Assembly: GCA_905234835.1 (NCBI GenBank)
Contig: CAJOIZ010000022.1
Coordinates: forward strand, 1 to 41,302
DNA from: Paludibacteraceae bacterium
GTDB taxonomy: Bacteria; Bacteroidota; Bacteroidia; Bacteroidales; Paludibacteraceae
Reading direction: 5' to 3'
DNA: 41,302 bases
Part shown: piece after piece, positions 17,345 through 26,938 of the stretch
How the letters are laid out: each line of letters starts with the position of its first letter
Position numbering within the stretch: position 1 is the stretch's first letter
Position numbers and translations under genes: made by a program
Notes under the pieces: model-generated
Database searches by the model: none
The model's input: the letters and a program-made list of their open reading frames with translations, nothing else
Told to the model about the DNA's origin: nothing

Positions 17345-18883
17345 TCAGTTCTCTTTAGTGGTAACAGCGGGCGCAGGTACGGCATTGCCGCCCTTCAGAC
17401 CAATCAGGAAGAACCATACCACAGGCAGCATGAAGCCCAGCAGTAGAGCCGTCAGCATGATGGGCGGCAACTTGGGCGAGACACGTTTGGGATAGATGGT
17501 TGGGCGCTCGATAATCTTCACGGGCATGGCATCGGAGGCAAGGAGCAACGTATTCTCTTCACGGCTCTCTACCAAGAAGTTATACTGTTTCTCTTTGGCG
17601 TTGCGTTCGCGTAGCATCTCCTGGTAGCGCCTTTCCTGCTCGGGGTTAGCCTGCAGTTGAGCGGCATAGGAATCGCGCTGCCTGCAGGTATTCTCGCGGA
17701 CGAGCATAGTCGATTGGCGCGCCTGCCCGATTGCGGACAGCAGTTCCGTATGGGTCTGGCTGACCTGCGCCGTCACAAGGTCCAGGGACGGATTGCCTGG
17801 CAGCGCCGTTTGCCGCAGTTTCTCGCGTTTCAGAACGAGCTGGTTGTACTGGCTGACCAGTTCTGCCAACGCTCCGTCGGATATGCCCATGTTGGACGGC
17901 AACACCGTATAGTCGTCACCCATAGCGTTCAGTTGGCGGACCATGAAATCGAGGACAGACAGGTCGGCATCCAACTTCGCAACGCGCTGGTTGTACGAGT
18001 CGCTGTTGGAGCGGTAGCTCTCTGCCGCGATGTCGAGGTTGGCTATCCGATACGCGCGCTTGTACGCCTCCAATGCCGCCTCCATACTGTCCAGTTCGGC
18101 AGCCACCACCTCTATGCGGCTGTTGAGGAACAGCTCCGTTTCGCGTGCGATGATGTTCTTATCGGAAGCCGATTCGCGGTGGTAGATAGTGAGCATCTCG
18201 CCGAGCACATCGCGCATCAGCAGGTCGTCGGCAGTGGTGGACGAGAGGTGGATAATCTGCGATTCGCGGGACGAGCGGCTGACGCTCACGCGCTCGCGGA
18301 TGTCCTGCACAGCCCATTCAGGGGTGCGGTGCAGGATACGGTACTTGCCGTCTTTTATCTCGCCGCGGACCTCAAACCGCACATCGCCTATATGGGTCCT
18401 GAAAGTCCGTTCGGAGCCTGTCAGCCGCGCTTCGGACTTCTTGCGGTGGCTGTCCTCCACGCGGAGAGTGTATCCGCCGTCCTTCACTGTCAATGATGCC
18501 GTCAAATCGGGGCTGTCGTCCGGGAAGACGAGTGCGAAGGGGATATCGGGGTAGAGGCTTTTCCATTGGTGGCTCTCGCGTACATAGTATAATGTGCGGA
18601 AGTTCAGCCGCTCCACCACCTGCTCCAGCAGCGATGAGGAGGTCAGGACCTCCACTTCGTCTATCGCCGATTTCTCGTCGCCATAGCCCATCATCCCAAT
18701 CAGTTGGTCCTGTGCGTTCTGTTTCGACGACTGCTGACGCAGCATTATCGAGGCGTGCACCTTGTATGTTGAGGGGGACAGACGGTAGCAGATAAAACCA
18801 ATCGCTCCGCATACCACAAAACTTGCCGCGTATATATACCATCGCTTTAAAGACCAGCGTATCAGTTCTTTCCAATCATCCAT
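17345..18883 (-). CDS. Wzz-type polysaccharide chain-length/co-polymerase protein
   Basis: The 512-residue protein has a membrane segment near residues 16-35 and another near 475-498 (IMLTALLLGFMLPVVWFFLIGL). A periplasmic domain and a long coiled coil at about 225-440 lie between them. This is the layout of Wzz/GumC-type proteins that work with an outer-membrane export channel to set chain length. No C-terminal tyrosine-kinase domain is present. It follows the Wza-like gene by 20 bp. The polysaccharide itself is not identifiable, since no glycosyltransferases are in the window. Confidence 0.85.
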   Translation of the reverse strand: MDDWKELIRWSLKRWYIYAASFVVCGAIGFICYRLSPSTYKVHASIMLRQQSSKQNAQDQLIGMMGYGDEKSAIDEVEVLTSSSLLEQVVERLNFRTLYYVRESHQWKSLYPDIPFALVFPDDSPDLTASLTVKDGGYTLRVEDSHRKKSEARLTGSERTFRTHIGDVRFEVRGEIKDGKYRILHRTPEWAVQDIRERVSVSRSSRESQIIHLSSTTADDLLMRDVLGEMLTIYHRESASDKNIIARETELFLNSRIEVVAAELDSMEAALEAYKRAYRIANLDIAAESYRSNSDSYNQRVAKLDADLSVLDFMVRQLNAMGDDYTVLPSNMGISDGALAELVSQYNQLVLKREKLRQTALPGNPSLDLVTAQVSQTHTELLSAIGQARQSTMLVRENTCRQRDSYAAQLQANPEQERRYQEMLRERNAKEKQYNFLVESREENTLLLASDAMPVKIIERPTIYPKRVSPKLPPIMLTALLLGFMLPVVWFFLIGLKGGNAVPAPAVTTKEN

Positions 18884-18903
18884 AACCGTTATGTTTAGTT
18901 CGT

Positions 18904-19551
18904 TTATCGGCGGTTCGCCTTGTAGCGTGGACTGACATAGACCACATCGCCTTTATGAAGATAGTAGCACGGAGAAGCAAACAGTTCGTCGGTCAGCAGA
19001 TTGATGCGGTACTGCTTGACTTTGCCTTCTTCATGCCTTTGTATCAGTACGTTGTCGCGTCGGGCACTTGGCAGCATATCGCCTGCCAACCCTAACGCAG
19101 CCAACAGCGTGACAGGTCTGTCTATCTTGAACGTGCCCGGGTTCTCTACCTCGCCCAGCACCGTCACCTGCGCATTGGTGACCCGTACATTGACCAGCGG
19201 ATTGCGGAGGTGCTGCGACACAGCCTGCTGCAGAGCCTGCTCCGCCTCCGGTTCGGTCTTGCCTGCTATCCGCTGTCTGCCGACTACAGGCAGCGTCACA
19301 CAGCCGTCTGCAGAAACGACATAGACGGGTTCTTCCGGATTGAACGGCTCAACGGTCGTCTCATCCTGACCGTAGAAAACAATGTTCACGGCATCACCCG
19401 GCTCTATGACAAAACCCTGGGCATCGGGCAGACGGTAGGCGCCGTCTGCTGCCGGCGCGGACTCGCTGAACAGCGTAATCCTGCCCGTCGCGCACCCCGT
19501 CAGCAGACATACTGCCGACAGGAATAACAAACCTATGAGGACTTTCTTCAT
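18904..19551 (-). CDS. Wza-like polysaccharide export lipoprotein
   Basis: The 215-residue protein has a signal peptide and lipobox LLTGC with Cys20. It then has a poly-export domain (FVIEPGDAVNIVFYGQD) and an SLBB-type domain (AQVTVLGEVENPGTFKI). Such proteins form the outer-membrane channel for capsule or exopolysaccharide. It lacks the C-terminal membrane-spanning helix region of E. coli Wza, as is usual for short Bacteroidota versions. The start MKKVLIGLLF was chosen for the signal peptide. The upstream open frame runs through the promoter and the rhomboid gene end and is not used. Confidence 0.88.
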   Translation of the reverse strand: MKKVLIGLLFLSAVCLLTGCATGRITLFSESAPAADGAYRLPDAQGFVIEPGDAVNIVFYGQDETTVEPFNPEEPVYVVSADGCVTLPVVGRQRIAGKTEPEAEQALQQAVSQHLRNPLVNVRVTNAQVTVLGEVENPGTFKIDRPVTLLAALGLAGDMLPSARRDNVLIQRHEEGKVKQYRINLLTDELFASPCYYLHKGDVVYVSPRYKANRR

Positions 19552-19575
19552 AATTATATAGTGTCTATACGGCGG

Positions 19576-19606
19576 CAAATGTACGGCTTTTCGGGCACAT
19601 ACCAAA
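19576..19606 (-). promoter_or_regulatory. Promoter of the polysaccharide-export operon
   Basis: On the minus strand TTTG (19603-19606), a 19-bp spacer and TACATTTG (19576-19583) match the Bacteroidota consensus. The -7 box is 24 bp before the Wza-like start. The -33 box ends against the rhomboid stop codon, so this operon has its own promoter. Confidence 0.85.
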
Positions 19607-20353
19607 CTACTCGTCAATATTACGCTGGTAATGATACTCCGAAAAGCGCGACTTCTTATCCTTGTCTGTGTGCAGAAGCCTGTTCCGGCGGAAGAGTGAG
19701 GACAGCCGAGAGAATACATCCTTGCGCCAGCCAAGCAACAGCAGCCACCCGAAAAACATTCCCCCCAAGTGTGCGAAATGAGCCACGTTGTCACCCGGGA
19801 TAGACGAGAAACCTTCTGCCAGTTCGATTAGGGCATAGATAATCACCATTGTCCGCGCACGGATGGGAATCGGAATGAAGAATAGGAACATCGGTACATC
19901 GGGGAACAGCCACCCGAAGGCGAACAGTATGCCGAACACCGCTCCGCTCGCGCCGATGGTCACCAACTGAGTCGAATACAGTGCCACCTGCAGTTCGCTG
20001 TATTGACTGAGCAGCGCATGCAACTGGATGCTCCATACCACTTCCTGTACCAGTGCCGCACCCAGGCCGCATACGAAATAGTACAGCAAGTACTTCCTCT
20101 CGCCCCACTCACGCTCCAATACGGGACCGAACATCAGCAAGGCGAACATATTGAAGAACAGGTGGCGGAAGCCGCCGTGCATGAACATATAGGTGAACGG
20201 TTGCCATATACGAGGACCGATGGACGACCAATAGTGAAGACCCAAGACTGATGTGAGTTGGATGCCGTAGCGTTGCAGGCTTTCGTCCAACAGCCACATC
20301 GCCAGATTGATTAGCAACAGATACCGTGTCGCACGGGGGAGATTATTCAGCAT
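19607..20353 (-). CDS. Rhomboid family intramembrane serine protease
   Basis: The 248-residue membrane protein has six or so transmembrane segments. It carries the rhomboid catalytic dyad: Ser136 in GASGAVFG and His195 in AHFAHLGG. The oxyanion/L1 motif HLFFNMFAL includes His64 and Asn68. It should cleave transmembrane substrates within the cytoplasmic membrane. The C-terminus is basic and cytosolic. It has its own promoter and ends just before the polysaccharide-export promoter. The substrate is unknown. Confidence 0.93.
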   Translation of the reverse strand: MLNNLPRATRYLLLINLAMWLLDESLQRYGIQLTSVLGLHYWSSIGPRIWQPFTYMFMHGGFRHLFFNMFALLMFGPVLEREWGERKYLLYYFVCGLGAALVQEVVWSIQLHALLSQYSELQVALYSTQLVTIGASGAVFGILFAFGWLFPDVPMFLFFIPIPIRARTMVIIYALIELAEGFSSIPGDNVAHFAHLGGMFFGWLLLLGWRKDVFSRLSSLFRRNRLLHTDKDKKSRFSEYHYQRNIDE

Positions 20354-20385
20354 GGAAGCACAAAAATGTATTGATATTGCAGGCG

Positions 20386-20417
20386 CAAAAATACACTCTC
20401 TTTTTCATGTGTGCAAA
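20386..20417 (-). promoter_or_regulatory. Promoter of the rhomboid gene
   Basis: The minus strand has TTTG (20414-20417), a 20-bp spacer and TATTTTTG (20386-20393). The -7 box is 32 bp before the start codon. Confidence 0.75.
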
Positions 20418-20510
20418 ACGGTGCGTCCTTTTTTGGTATTTGCCTTATGAAACATAAGTTCCAATCGGCGATTAGAAGTGGTAATGCAGCGGGCTGCAAG
20501 CAACAAATCT

Positions 20511-20554
20511 TAGGTGATTCATATGTGATTCTTATGTGATTCGTATGTTATTCA
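20511..20554. repeat. 11-bp tandem repeat, four units
   Basis: Four units at 20511, 20522, 20533 and 20544 follow TATGTGATTCN, with TAGGTGATTCA first and TATGTTATTCA last. They lie in the 519-bp spacer between the divergent rhomboid and sdhC genes, between the two promoters. The rest of that spacer holds the promoters and AT-rich DNA, with no gene that I can support. Confidence 0.9.
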
Positions 20555-20787
20555 GCAAACCGCACCGTACTCTCACGGTATGACAGAACCTTCCGCAAGC
20601 CATTTCTGCCGACTGCTAATCGGCACAGAGTTTTCTCCCATTCTACCGGAAACAATCCGTCGTCCCTCCCGCGAAAAACAGAAAAACATTTGCATAGAGA
20701 TACACACCCGTATTCTTCCTAATGACCGAATTGGGATAAAAAAAAGAAAAAAAGAACAAACAGTTTCATAATAAGCATATTTGTGTG

Positions 20788-20795
20788 TATCTTTG
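20788..20795 (+). promoter_or_regulatory. -7 box of the sdhCAB operon
   Basis: TATCTTTG is a perfect Bacteroidota -7 box, leaving a leader of about 70 bases before sdhC. The -33 position carries GTTTC rather than TTTG (TTTC at 20764-20767, 20 bp upstream), so the upstream element is weak. Confidence 0.65.
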
Positions 20796-20872
20796 CGCGG
20801 TTTTTGGCAAAACTTTTCCATAGGACTATTAGCAAAATACTTATAGTTAAATAATTAAAAACAGTTTAAGTT

Positions 20873-21580
20873 ATGTGGTTAAAAGATTCTTCCATTGGAC
20901 GCAAGTTCGTTATGAGTATTACGGGCGCGTTCTTGGTTCTTTTCCTTCTGTTCCACGGCAGTATGAACCTGTGTCTCGTTATTGATGACATTTTCGGTAC
21001 GACGGCCTACAACTGGATTTGCGCCATGCTGGGCGCAAACTGGTATGCCGTTATCGGTTCGCTGATTATTGCTTTGGCAGTAGTTGTTCATTTCGTGTAC
21101 GCTATTGTTCTGACCATTCAGAACTTCCGTGCCCGCGGCAACGACCGTTATGCGGTTGAGGCACGGCAGGAAGGCGTGGACTGGGCTTCGAAGAACATGC
21201 TTGTTCTGGGTGTTGTTGTGCTGGGCTTTATTGTGCTGCACCTCTACAATTTCTGGTTCAAGATGCAGTTTGCCGAGTTGACAGGTATTGAGACCTCGAT
21301 GTTCGACCCGCAGGACGGCAGTGCATTGGTGAAAGCGTTGTTCACCGACGGATGGTGCGGCATCGTGTATTGCCTGCTGTACATCGTATGGCTGTGCGCA
21401 CTGTGGTTCCACCTCAGTCACGGCGTATGGTCGGCTATGCAGACGATGGGATTGAGCAACACCAAGTGGCTCCCCCGTATCAAGGTGATCGGTACCGTAG
21501 TAACAACTATCACAGTTGGTCTGTTTATGCTGGTGACGCTGTACTTCCTTGGAGTCAACATCGGTCAGATGTGCGCGTAA
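20873..21580 (+). CDS. sdhC: Succinate dehydrogenase/fumarate reductase cytochrome b subunit
   Basis: The 235-residue membrane protein has five transmembrane segments and histidines placed as haem ligands (FLLFHGSMNL, VVHFVYAIVL, VLHLYNFWF, WFHLSHGVW). It is the B-type di-haem anchor used in Bacteroidota, which passes electrons between menaquinol and the iron-sulfur subunit in the cytoplasmic membrane. In anaerobic relatives the complex works as fumarate reductase in succinate formation. It is the first gene of sdhCAB, behind a perfect -7 box. Confidence 0.92.
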   Translation: MWLKDSSIGRKFVMSITGAFLVLFLLFHGSMNLCLVIDDIFGTTAYNWICAMLGANWYAVIGSLIIALAVVVHFVYAIVLTIQNFRARGNDRYAVEARQEGVDWASKNMLVLGVVVLGFIVLHLYNFWFKMQFAELTGIETSMFDPQDGSALVKALFTDGWCGIVYCLLYIVWLCALWFHLSHGVWSAMQTMGLSNTKWLPRIKVIGTVVTTITVGLFMLVTLYFLGVNIGQMCA

Positions 21581-21583
21581 CCG

Positions 21584-21611
21584 ATTCATAATTCACCATT
21601 CATCATTCTCA
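21584..21611. repeat. 7-bp tandem repeat, four units
   Basis: Four heptamers of the form ATTCAYM (ATTCATA, ATTCACC, ATTCATC, ATTCTCA) fill the sdhC-sdhA spacer. Confidence 0.7.
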
Positions 21612-21625
21612 ATTTGGATAAGATT

Positions 21626-23722
21626 ATGACAAATACAGAAGATTTGTTTGCAGCCGCCAAAGAGGTGGCAGGCAAAGTGAAAGAAACCGTCCAGACCGCT
21701 AAGGCTGTCGTAGAAGAGGCGGCAAAAGCCATTCAACAGGAGGTCGCTAAAGAGGCGAACATCATAACCCCGAAGATGGCGAAGATTCCGGAGGGCGCAT
21801 TGGAAAAGAAATGGACGAACTACAAGGACCATCAGAAATTAGTCAATCCCGCTAACAAACGTCGTTTGGACATTATAGTAGTAGGTACGGGATTAGCAGG
21901 AGCATCGGCAGCTGCTACGCTTGCTGAGTTGGGCTTCAACGTACTGAATTTCTGCATTCAGGATAGCCCTCGTCGTGCGCACTCTATCGCCGCACAAGGA
22001 GGTATCAACGCAGCGAAGAACTACCAGAACGACGGTGACTCGGTTTATCGTTTGTTCTACGATACCATCAAGGGTGGCGACTACCGCGCCCGCGAAGCCA
22101 ATGTCTATCGTTTGGCGGAGGTAAGCAACAATATCATTGACCAGTGCGTGGCACAAGGTGTACCTTTCGCCCGTGAGTACGGAGGTTTGTTGGATAACCG
22201 TTCGTTCGGCGGCGCACAGGTGAGCCGTACGTTCTATGCCAAAGGTCAGACAGGACAGCAGTTGCTGCTCGGCGCGTACTCGGCACTGAGCCGCCAGATA
22301 GGCAAGGGCAAAGTGAAGATGTACAACCGTCACGAGATGCTTGACATAGTGATGATCAAGGACGAGAACGGTGAGGAGCGTGCACGCGGCATTATTGCCC
22401 GCAACCTCGTTACGGGACGCATCGAACGTTTCTTCGGACATGCTGTAGTTATAGCCTCAGGCGGTTACGGCAACACGTTCTTCCTCTCCACCAACGCTAT
22501 GGCATCCAACGGCTCGGCAGCCATGCAGATGTACCGTCACGGAGCATATTTCGCCAATCCCTGCTACGCACAGATTCACCCCACATGTATTCCCAAACAC
22601 GGTGACTTCCAATCGAAACTGACGCTGATGTCAGAGTCGTTGCGTAACGACGGACGTATCTGGGTACCCAAGAAATTGGAGGACGCTAAGCGTCTGCAAA
22701 AGGGCGAAATCAAAGGTCGTGATATACCCGAAGAGGACCGTGACTACTATCTCGAACGCCGTTATCCCGCATTCGGTAACCTCGTACCACGTGATGTAGC
22801 ATCCCGTGCTGCCAAAGAGCGTTGCGACAAAGGCTACGGCGTGAACAACACCGGACTGGCTGTCTTCCTCGACTTCTCGGACGCTATTCAGCGTCTCGGA
22901 AAGGATGTTGTAGCACAGAAATACGGCAACCTGTTCCAGATGTACGAGAAGATTGTGGATGAGAACCCGTATGAGAACCCGATGATGATCTTCCCCGCCA
23001 TCCACTACACGATGGGCGGTATATGGGTTGACTATGAGTTGCAGACATCTGTTAAGGGTCTGTTCTGCATAGGTGAGGCGAACTTCTCCGACCACGGAGC
23101 TAACCGTCTGGGTGCTTCTGCATTGATGCAAGGACTGGCTGACGGATATTTCGTACTTCCTTATACCATCCAGAACTACCTCGCTGACCAGATTAGTGTG
23201 GCTCGTATGAGTACCGACCGGCCTGAGTTTGAGGCGGCAGAGAAAGCTGTACAGGATAAGATTGACCGTCTGATGAAGATTCAGGGCAAGGAGTCGGTTG
23301 ATACGATTCACAAACGCCTCGGTCTCGTGATGTGGGACTTCGTGGGCATGGGTCGTACCGCCGAGTCGCTACGCACCGCCATCCAGAAGATTGACGAGAT
23401 AAAGAAGGACTTCTGGACGAACGTCTATATTCCCGGTAAGGCGGACGCACTCAACAACGAATTAGAGAAAGCCCTTCGTCTTGCGGACTTCATCGAAATA
23501 GGCAAACTGATGGCTATTGACGCGCTCAACCGCGAGGAGTCATGCGGTGGTCACTTCCGTGAAGAGTACCAGACCGAAGAGGGTGAAGCCCTCCGTCAGG
23601 ACGACAAGTTCTCCTATGTAGCTTGCTGGCACTATATGGGCGAGGACAAAGATCCCGAACTCATCAAGGAGCCGCTCGACTATGAGTTTACTGAAAGAAA
23701 GACCAGAAACTATAAGGCGTAA
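21626..23722 (+). CDS. sdhA: Succinate dehydrogenase/fumarate reductase flavoprotein subunit
   Basis: This catalytic subunit oxidises succinate or reduces fumarate with covalent FAD. It has the FAD loop [19 protein letters not shown], the FAD-attachment histidine region [15 protein letters not shown], the active-site stretch QIHPTCIP and [10 protein letters not shown], and [16 protein letters not shown]. Relatives usually begin near [17 protein letters not shown] (21776). Here an open, well-formed extension of about 50 Ala/Lys/Glu-rich residues precedes it, predicted as an amphipathic helix. I chose MTNTEDLF as the start because the frame is intact and it fits the spacing after sdhC; 21776 is the alternative. 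Confidence 0.93.
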   Translation: MTNTEDLFAAAKEVAGKVKETVQTAKAVVEEAAKAIQQEVAKEANIITPKMAKIPEGALEKKWTNYKDHQKLVNPANKRRLDIIVVGTGLAGASAAATLAELGFNVLNFCIQDSPRRAHSIAAQGGINAAKNYQNDGDSVYRLFYDTIKGGDYRAREANVYRLAEVSNNIIDQCVAQGVPFAREYGGLLDNRSFGGAQVSRTFYAKGQTGQQLLLGAYSALSRQIGKGKVKMYNRHEMLDIVMIKDENGEERARGIIARNLVTGRIERFFGHAVVIASGGYGNTFFLSTNAMASNGSAAMQMYRHGAYFANPCYAQIHPTCIPKHGDFQSKLTLMSESLRNDGRIWVPKKLEDAKRLQKGEIKGRDIPEEDRDYYLERRYPAFGNLVPRDVASRAAKERCDKGYGVNNTGLAVFLDFSDAIQRLGKDVVAQKYGNLFQMYEKIVDENPYENPMMIFPAIHYTMGGIWVDYELQTSVKGLFCIGEANFSDHGANRLGASALMQGLADGYFVLPYTIQNYLADQISVARMSTDRPEFEAAEKAVQDKIDRLMKIQGKESVDTIHKRLGLVMWDFVGMGRTAESLRTAIQKIDEIKKDFWTNVYIPGKADALNNELEKALRLADFIEIGKLMAIDALNREESCGGHFREEYQTEEGEALRQDDKFSYVACWHYMGEDKDPELIKEPLDYEFTERKTRNYKA

Positions 23723-23752
23723 ATCGTAAATATCTAATCGTAAATAAGTTTA
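23718..23752. repeat. 7-bp tandem repeat in the sdhA-sdhB spacer
   Basis: CGTAAAT occurs at 23718, 23725 and 23739, with ATCTAAT between, all in 7-bp register. The first copy carries the sdhA stop codon and the array runs to the sdhB start. Confidence 0.75.
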
Positions 23753-24507
23753 TGGATAGTTACATTAATATTAAGGTTCGTGTTTGGAGACAAGCAGGAC
23801 CTAAAGCGCAAGGTCACTTTGAGACCTATGAACTCAATCATGTATTCCAGGGCGCTTCGTTCCTTGAGATGATTGATATCCTTAACGAGCAACTTATTGC
23901 GGAGCATAAGGATCCGATTGCATTCGATCACGACTGCCGCGAGGGTATTTGCGGTATGTGCTCGATGTACGTGAACGGTCATCCTCATGGACCCGACAGT
24001 GCCATCACCACGTGCCAACTGCACATGCGTAAGTTCAAGGACGGCGAGACCATTACGGTAGAGCCGTGGCGCAGTCGTGCATTCCCAATAATCAAAGACC
24101 TGATGGTGGACCGTCAGGCGTACGACAAGATTATGCAGGCGGGCGGCTTCATCTCGGTTAACACGGGTGGTGTGCCGGATGCCAATGCTATTCCCATTCC
24201 GAAGCCCATAGCCGATGAGGCGATGGATGCCGCCAGCTGTATCGGTTGCGGCGCTTGTGCTGCGGCTTGCAAGAACGGCAGTGCTATGCTCTTCGTGGCT
24301 GCCAAGGTCAGCCAGCTCAACCTTTTGCCGCAGGGCAAGGCAGAGAAGCATCAGCGCGCCAAGGCGATGTTGCAGAAGATGGACGAACTCGGCTTCGGCA
24401 ACTGCACCAATACCGGTGCCTGCGCTGCCGAATGTCCGAAGCAGGTTAGCCTGACGCATATAGCCCGTCTGAACCGCGACTTTATCGGTGCGAAGTTCAG
24501 CGACTAA
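23752..24507 (+). CDS. sdhB: Succinate dehydrogenase/fumarate reductase iron-sulfur subunit
   Basis: The 251-residue protein has the [2Fe-2S] domain ([16 protein letters not shown], then TTC) and the C-terminal ferredoxin domain with [11 protein letters not shown]. It ends with the [14 protein letters not shown] cluster ligands. It passes electrons between the flavin in SdhA and the haems in SdhC. It closes the sdhCAB operon and is followed by a strong hairpin terminator. Confidence 0.95.
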   Translation: MDSYINIKVRVWRQAGPKAQGHFETYELNHVFQGASFLEMIDILNEQLIAEHKDPIAFDHDCREGICGMCSMYVNGHPHGPDSAITTCQLHMRKFKDGETITVEPWRSRAFPIIKDLMVDRQAYDKIMQAGGFISVNTGGVPDANAIPIPKPIADEAMDAASCIGCGACAAACKNGSAMLFVAAKVSQLNLLPQGKAEKHQRAKAMLQKMDELGFGNCTNTGACAAECPKQVSLTHIARLNRDFIGAKFSD

Positions 24508-24527
24508 GCTGCGACATTGCGGATATA

Positions 24528-24567
24528 TACAACAACAGGACTGCGTAATCGCAGTCCTGTTGTTGTA
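24528..24567. terminator. Hairpin terminator between sdhB and gcvH
   Basis: A perfect 18-bp stem (TACAACAACAGGACTGCG and its complement) closes on a 4-base TAAT loop. It lies 20 bp after the sdhB stop and 21 bp beyond the convergent gcvH stop. Only a weak U-tract follows on either side, but the symmetry fits a bidirectional terminator. Confidence 0.85.
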
Positions 24568-24588
24568 TAGGTTTACTGTTACAATAAA

Positions 24589-24963
24589 TCAGAGAATGGC
24601 CTGATAGGCAGCAGCGTCAAGCAGAGAGTCCATCTCTTTGACATCCTTGACGGCAATCTTAATCATCCAGCCTTCGCCATACGGGTCGTTATTGACGAGT
24701 TCGGGTTGGTCGTTGAGTGCTTCGTTCACTTCCAGAACCTCACCTGTAACAGGCATATTGAGGTCGCTGACAGTCTTAACGGCTTCTACTGAGCCGAACA
24801 CTTCGTTCTGACCAACGGTTTCACCCACCGTATTGATGTCAACAAACACGATTTCTCCCAGTTCAGACTGAGCATAATCGGTAATACCCACGTAGGCCTG
24901 ATCGCCCTCCAGGCGAATCCACTCATGATCCTTCGTGTACTTCAGATTTTGAGGAATGTTCAT
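24589..24963 (-). CDS. gcvH: Glycine cleavage system H protein
   Basis: The 124-residue protein is a lipoyl carrier of normal length. The lipoylation site is Lys63 in GSVEAVKTVSDL, between the paired beta sheets (ITDYAQSELGEIVFVD and NMPVTGEVLEVN). It shuttles the aminomethyl group between the P, T and L proteins, none of which is in the window. It follows gldJ by 23 bp on the same strand and likely shares its transcript. Confidence 0.97.
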   Translation of the reverse strand: MNIPQNLKYTKDHEWIRLEGDQAYVGITDYAQSELGEIVFVDINTVGETVGQNEVFGSVEAVKTVSDLNMPVTGEVLEVNEALNDQPELVNNDPYGEGWMIKIAVKDVKEMDSLLDAAAYQAIL

Positions 24964-24986
24964 TGTATTGATTGTTTATTAGATTT

Positions 24987-26744
24987 TTACTGCGGGGTAA
25001 TCTGCTGCTCGCCAAGGATGGACATCGCGCAACGGAAGCCGATAGTATTGGAGCTCTTGTCCTGATCCAGATAACGGCGTGTAGAAGGATTGAGCCAATA
25101 GATACGGTCTTTCCATGAGCCGCCCTTATACACACGTGCTGTCTTGGAGATACGCGGAGCGAGAATGTCGGAAGGATCAACCTTGAAATTGGTGTCAAGG
25201 TCCATGTGCAGATAAATCTCCTTTGTAATCGAGTCGCGCTCCAAAGGATAATCGGTCGGGATAAAGGCTGTCGAGTCACCATCTTTCCAGTCACGTTTGT
25301 CGTCCTCGAAAGAGTAGGTGATTTCGATACAACCGATGGAGTCCATAATCATCCGTCCGTTGTCATCTCGCTTGGGTTGTGAGAAGATGTTACCACGGAA
25401 GGAGTTGTATTCGGAAGTCTCCTGATAAGAGGTCTCGCGATAAACGTCGAGCACCCACTCGTTGACGTTACCCGCCATGTTATACAGACCGAAGTCGTTG
25501 GGCAGGAAAGCGTCCACGGGACCGGTGATAACGTAGTTATCGTTCAGTTTGCCGCTCATACCCATCATGTCGCCTCTTCCACGAACGAAGTTAGCCTGCA
25601 GGCGGCCGATGTTCTCTTTACTGAGGTCACGGGGGTGATAGCCGGACCACGGATAGACTTTGCCTTCGATGCTCAAACCGTCGTCTTGTGCGTAGGGGGC
25701 ATAAGCCGCGAACTCCCATTCTGCCTCTGTCGGCAGACGGAAACCGATAACAAGGATACCGTCAGCGTTATTGACTTTACGCGGCTGGTTGGTGTACTTG
25801 TCTATGATGGGGCGGTTGCCGAATTCGGGTGCATAGTCGTCGGAGTTGAGATATTTCTCGGTATTGAACACGAAATGCTGGCGCACCCATTCATACGGCG
25901 GGTAGTATTCGACGCGCACTTTGGTCGAGTCTTTTGGGTTGGGGAACTCTTTGGAGACCATCTTGAAGCCGGGATGCGTGCGTTCCCATTCTTGTACTTC
26001 TGCGGGGCGGTTGTCCGTTTCCTGTGCGGCTCCTTCGCCTTCCTCCTCGTACTCGCCTTCCTCTTCGTACTCTTCTCCCTCTTCTTCGCCTTCCTCACCT
26101 TCTCCGACTGCTACTGCGCCTTCTGCGGGTGTACGGTCTTCCATATAGATAAGAGGTGCCAGTTCGTCGAACGGCGGGCGCTTAATTTCTCCGCAACTCC
26201 ACAAAGCCAGTTCGTTAACGCGGTCGGTACGCCACTGGCAGTACGCCATAGCCTGATTCCAGCTAACGCCGACAACGGGGTAGAAACTGTAGGCAGGGTG
26301 GTGGAAATAGAATTGCAGATACGGTTCGTTATAAGCCATTTCCTCACGCCAAACGGTGGTGTCGGGCAGGGCTTTCTTGACGATCTCGGGGTTAGTTCTC
26401 CCGAACACGACACTCATCCAGCGCATGTATTCGTTCCAGTCGAGGTTGGTTATCTCGTATTTATCCATGTAGAACGAGCTAACCGTAACGGAACGTGACA
26501 TATTATCTCGCGGTGCAGTGATAAATTCGTCTTTTTCCCCGATGGTAAACGAGCCGCCTTCGATGGCCACCATACTGGAGGGTGTGCCGTAAGAGACCCC
26601 TTCAATTGCCTCAAAATAAGTAGTTTTCTTGTCGTAGTAATTCCAACCGGTAGCGTGAGAAACCTTGGTGTTCAACTCGCGTTTGCTGCATGCACCGAGC
26701 AGGATGACCAGCGCAATCAGTACGATTTGAGATACTTTGTTCAT
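24987..26744 (-). CDS. gldJ: GldJ-like gliding/T9SS lipoprotein (sulfatase-modifying-factor fold)
   Basis: The 585-residue lipoprotein has lipobox LLGAC with Cys19. It then shows the GldJ-type start ATGWNYYDKK and a formylglycine-generating-enzyme-like domain (MVAIEGGSFTIGEKDEF, VTVSSFYMDKYEITNLDW, GNVNEWVLDVYRE, YKGGSWKDRIYWL, GFRCAM). GldJ works with GldK in the outer-membrane ring of the type IX secretion system. The T9SS cargo proteins later in the window are consistent with this. Residues ~215-241 are an acidic low-complexity stretch of Glu, Gly and Tyr. GldK/PorK is the other candidate; the N-terminus favours GldJ. Confidence 0.85.
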   Translation of the reverse strand: MNKVSQIVLIALVILLGACSKRELNTKVSHATGWNYYDKKTTYFEAIEGVSYGTPSSMVAIEGGSFTIGEKDEFITAPRDNMSRSVTVSSFYMDKYEITNLDWNEYMRWMSVVFGRTNPEIVKKALPDTTVWREEMAYNEPYLQFYFHHPAYSFYPVVGVSWNQAMAYCQWRTDRVNELALWSCGEIKRPPFDELAPLIYMEDRTPAEGAVAVGEGEEGEEEGEEYEEEGEYEEEGEGAAQETDNRPAEVQEWERTHPGFKMVSKEFPNPKDSTKVRVEYYPPYEWVRQHFVFNTEKYLNSDDYAPEFGNRPIIDKYTNQPRKVNNADGILVIGFRLPTEAEWEFAAYAPYAQDDGLSIEGKVYPWSGYHPRDLSKENIGRLQANFVRGRGDMMGMSGKLNDNYVITGPVDAFLPNDFGLYNMAGNVNEWVLDVYRETSYQETSEYNSFRGNIFSQPKRDDNGRMIMDSIGCIEITYSFEDDKRDWKDGDSTAFIPTDYPLERDSITKEIYLHMDLDTNFKVDPSDILAPRISKTARVYKGGSWKDRIYWLNPSTRRYLDQDKSSNTIGFRCAMSILGEQQITPQ

Positions 26745-26778
26745 ATACGTATTTTTATACTATTTCCGTTTCAGCCCG

Positions 26779-26786
26779 CAAAGATA
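26779..26786 (-). promoter_or_regulatory. -7 box upstream of gldJ
   Basis: The minus strand reads TATCTTTG, 35 bp before the gldJ start. No good TTTG is at -33 (a CTAA stretch is there), so this is supported by the -7 element only. Confidence 0.55.
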
Positions 26787-26911
26787 GATTTTTTTCTATA
26801 CGTACACTAAATTTTTTAAGAAAATTATGCAAAAAAAAACTTTTCTTGGTTCAGAAGCACAATTTTCTTGCAAAAAGTAGGAAAATTCGTACTGCTATGC
26901 GGGAATTATTG

Positions 26912-26919
26912 TACTTTTG
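26912..26919 (+). promoter_or_regulatory. -7 box of the folP-cdaA-metG operon
   Basis: TACTTTTG lies 19 bp before the start codon at 26939. No clear -33 TTTG was found. It decides the folP start: the longer open frame from 26846 would begin upstream of this promoter. Confidence 0.6.
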
Positions 26920-26938
26920 CGAGCCAAATTTCGGTACA

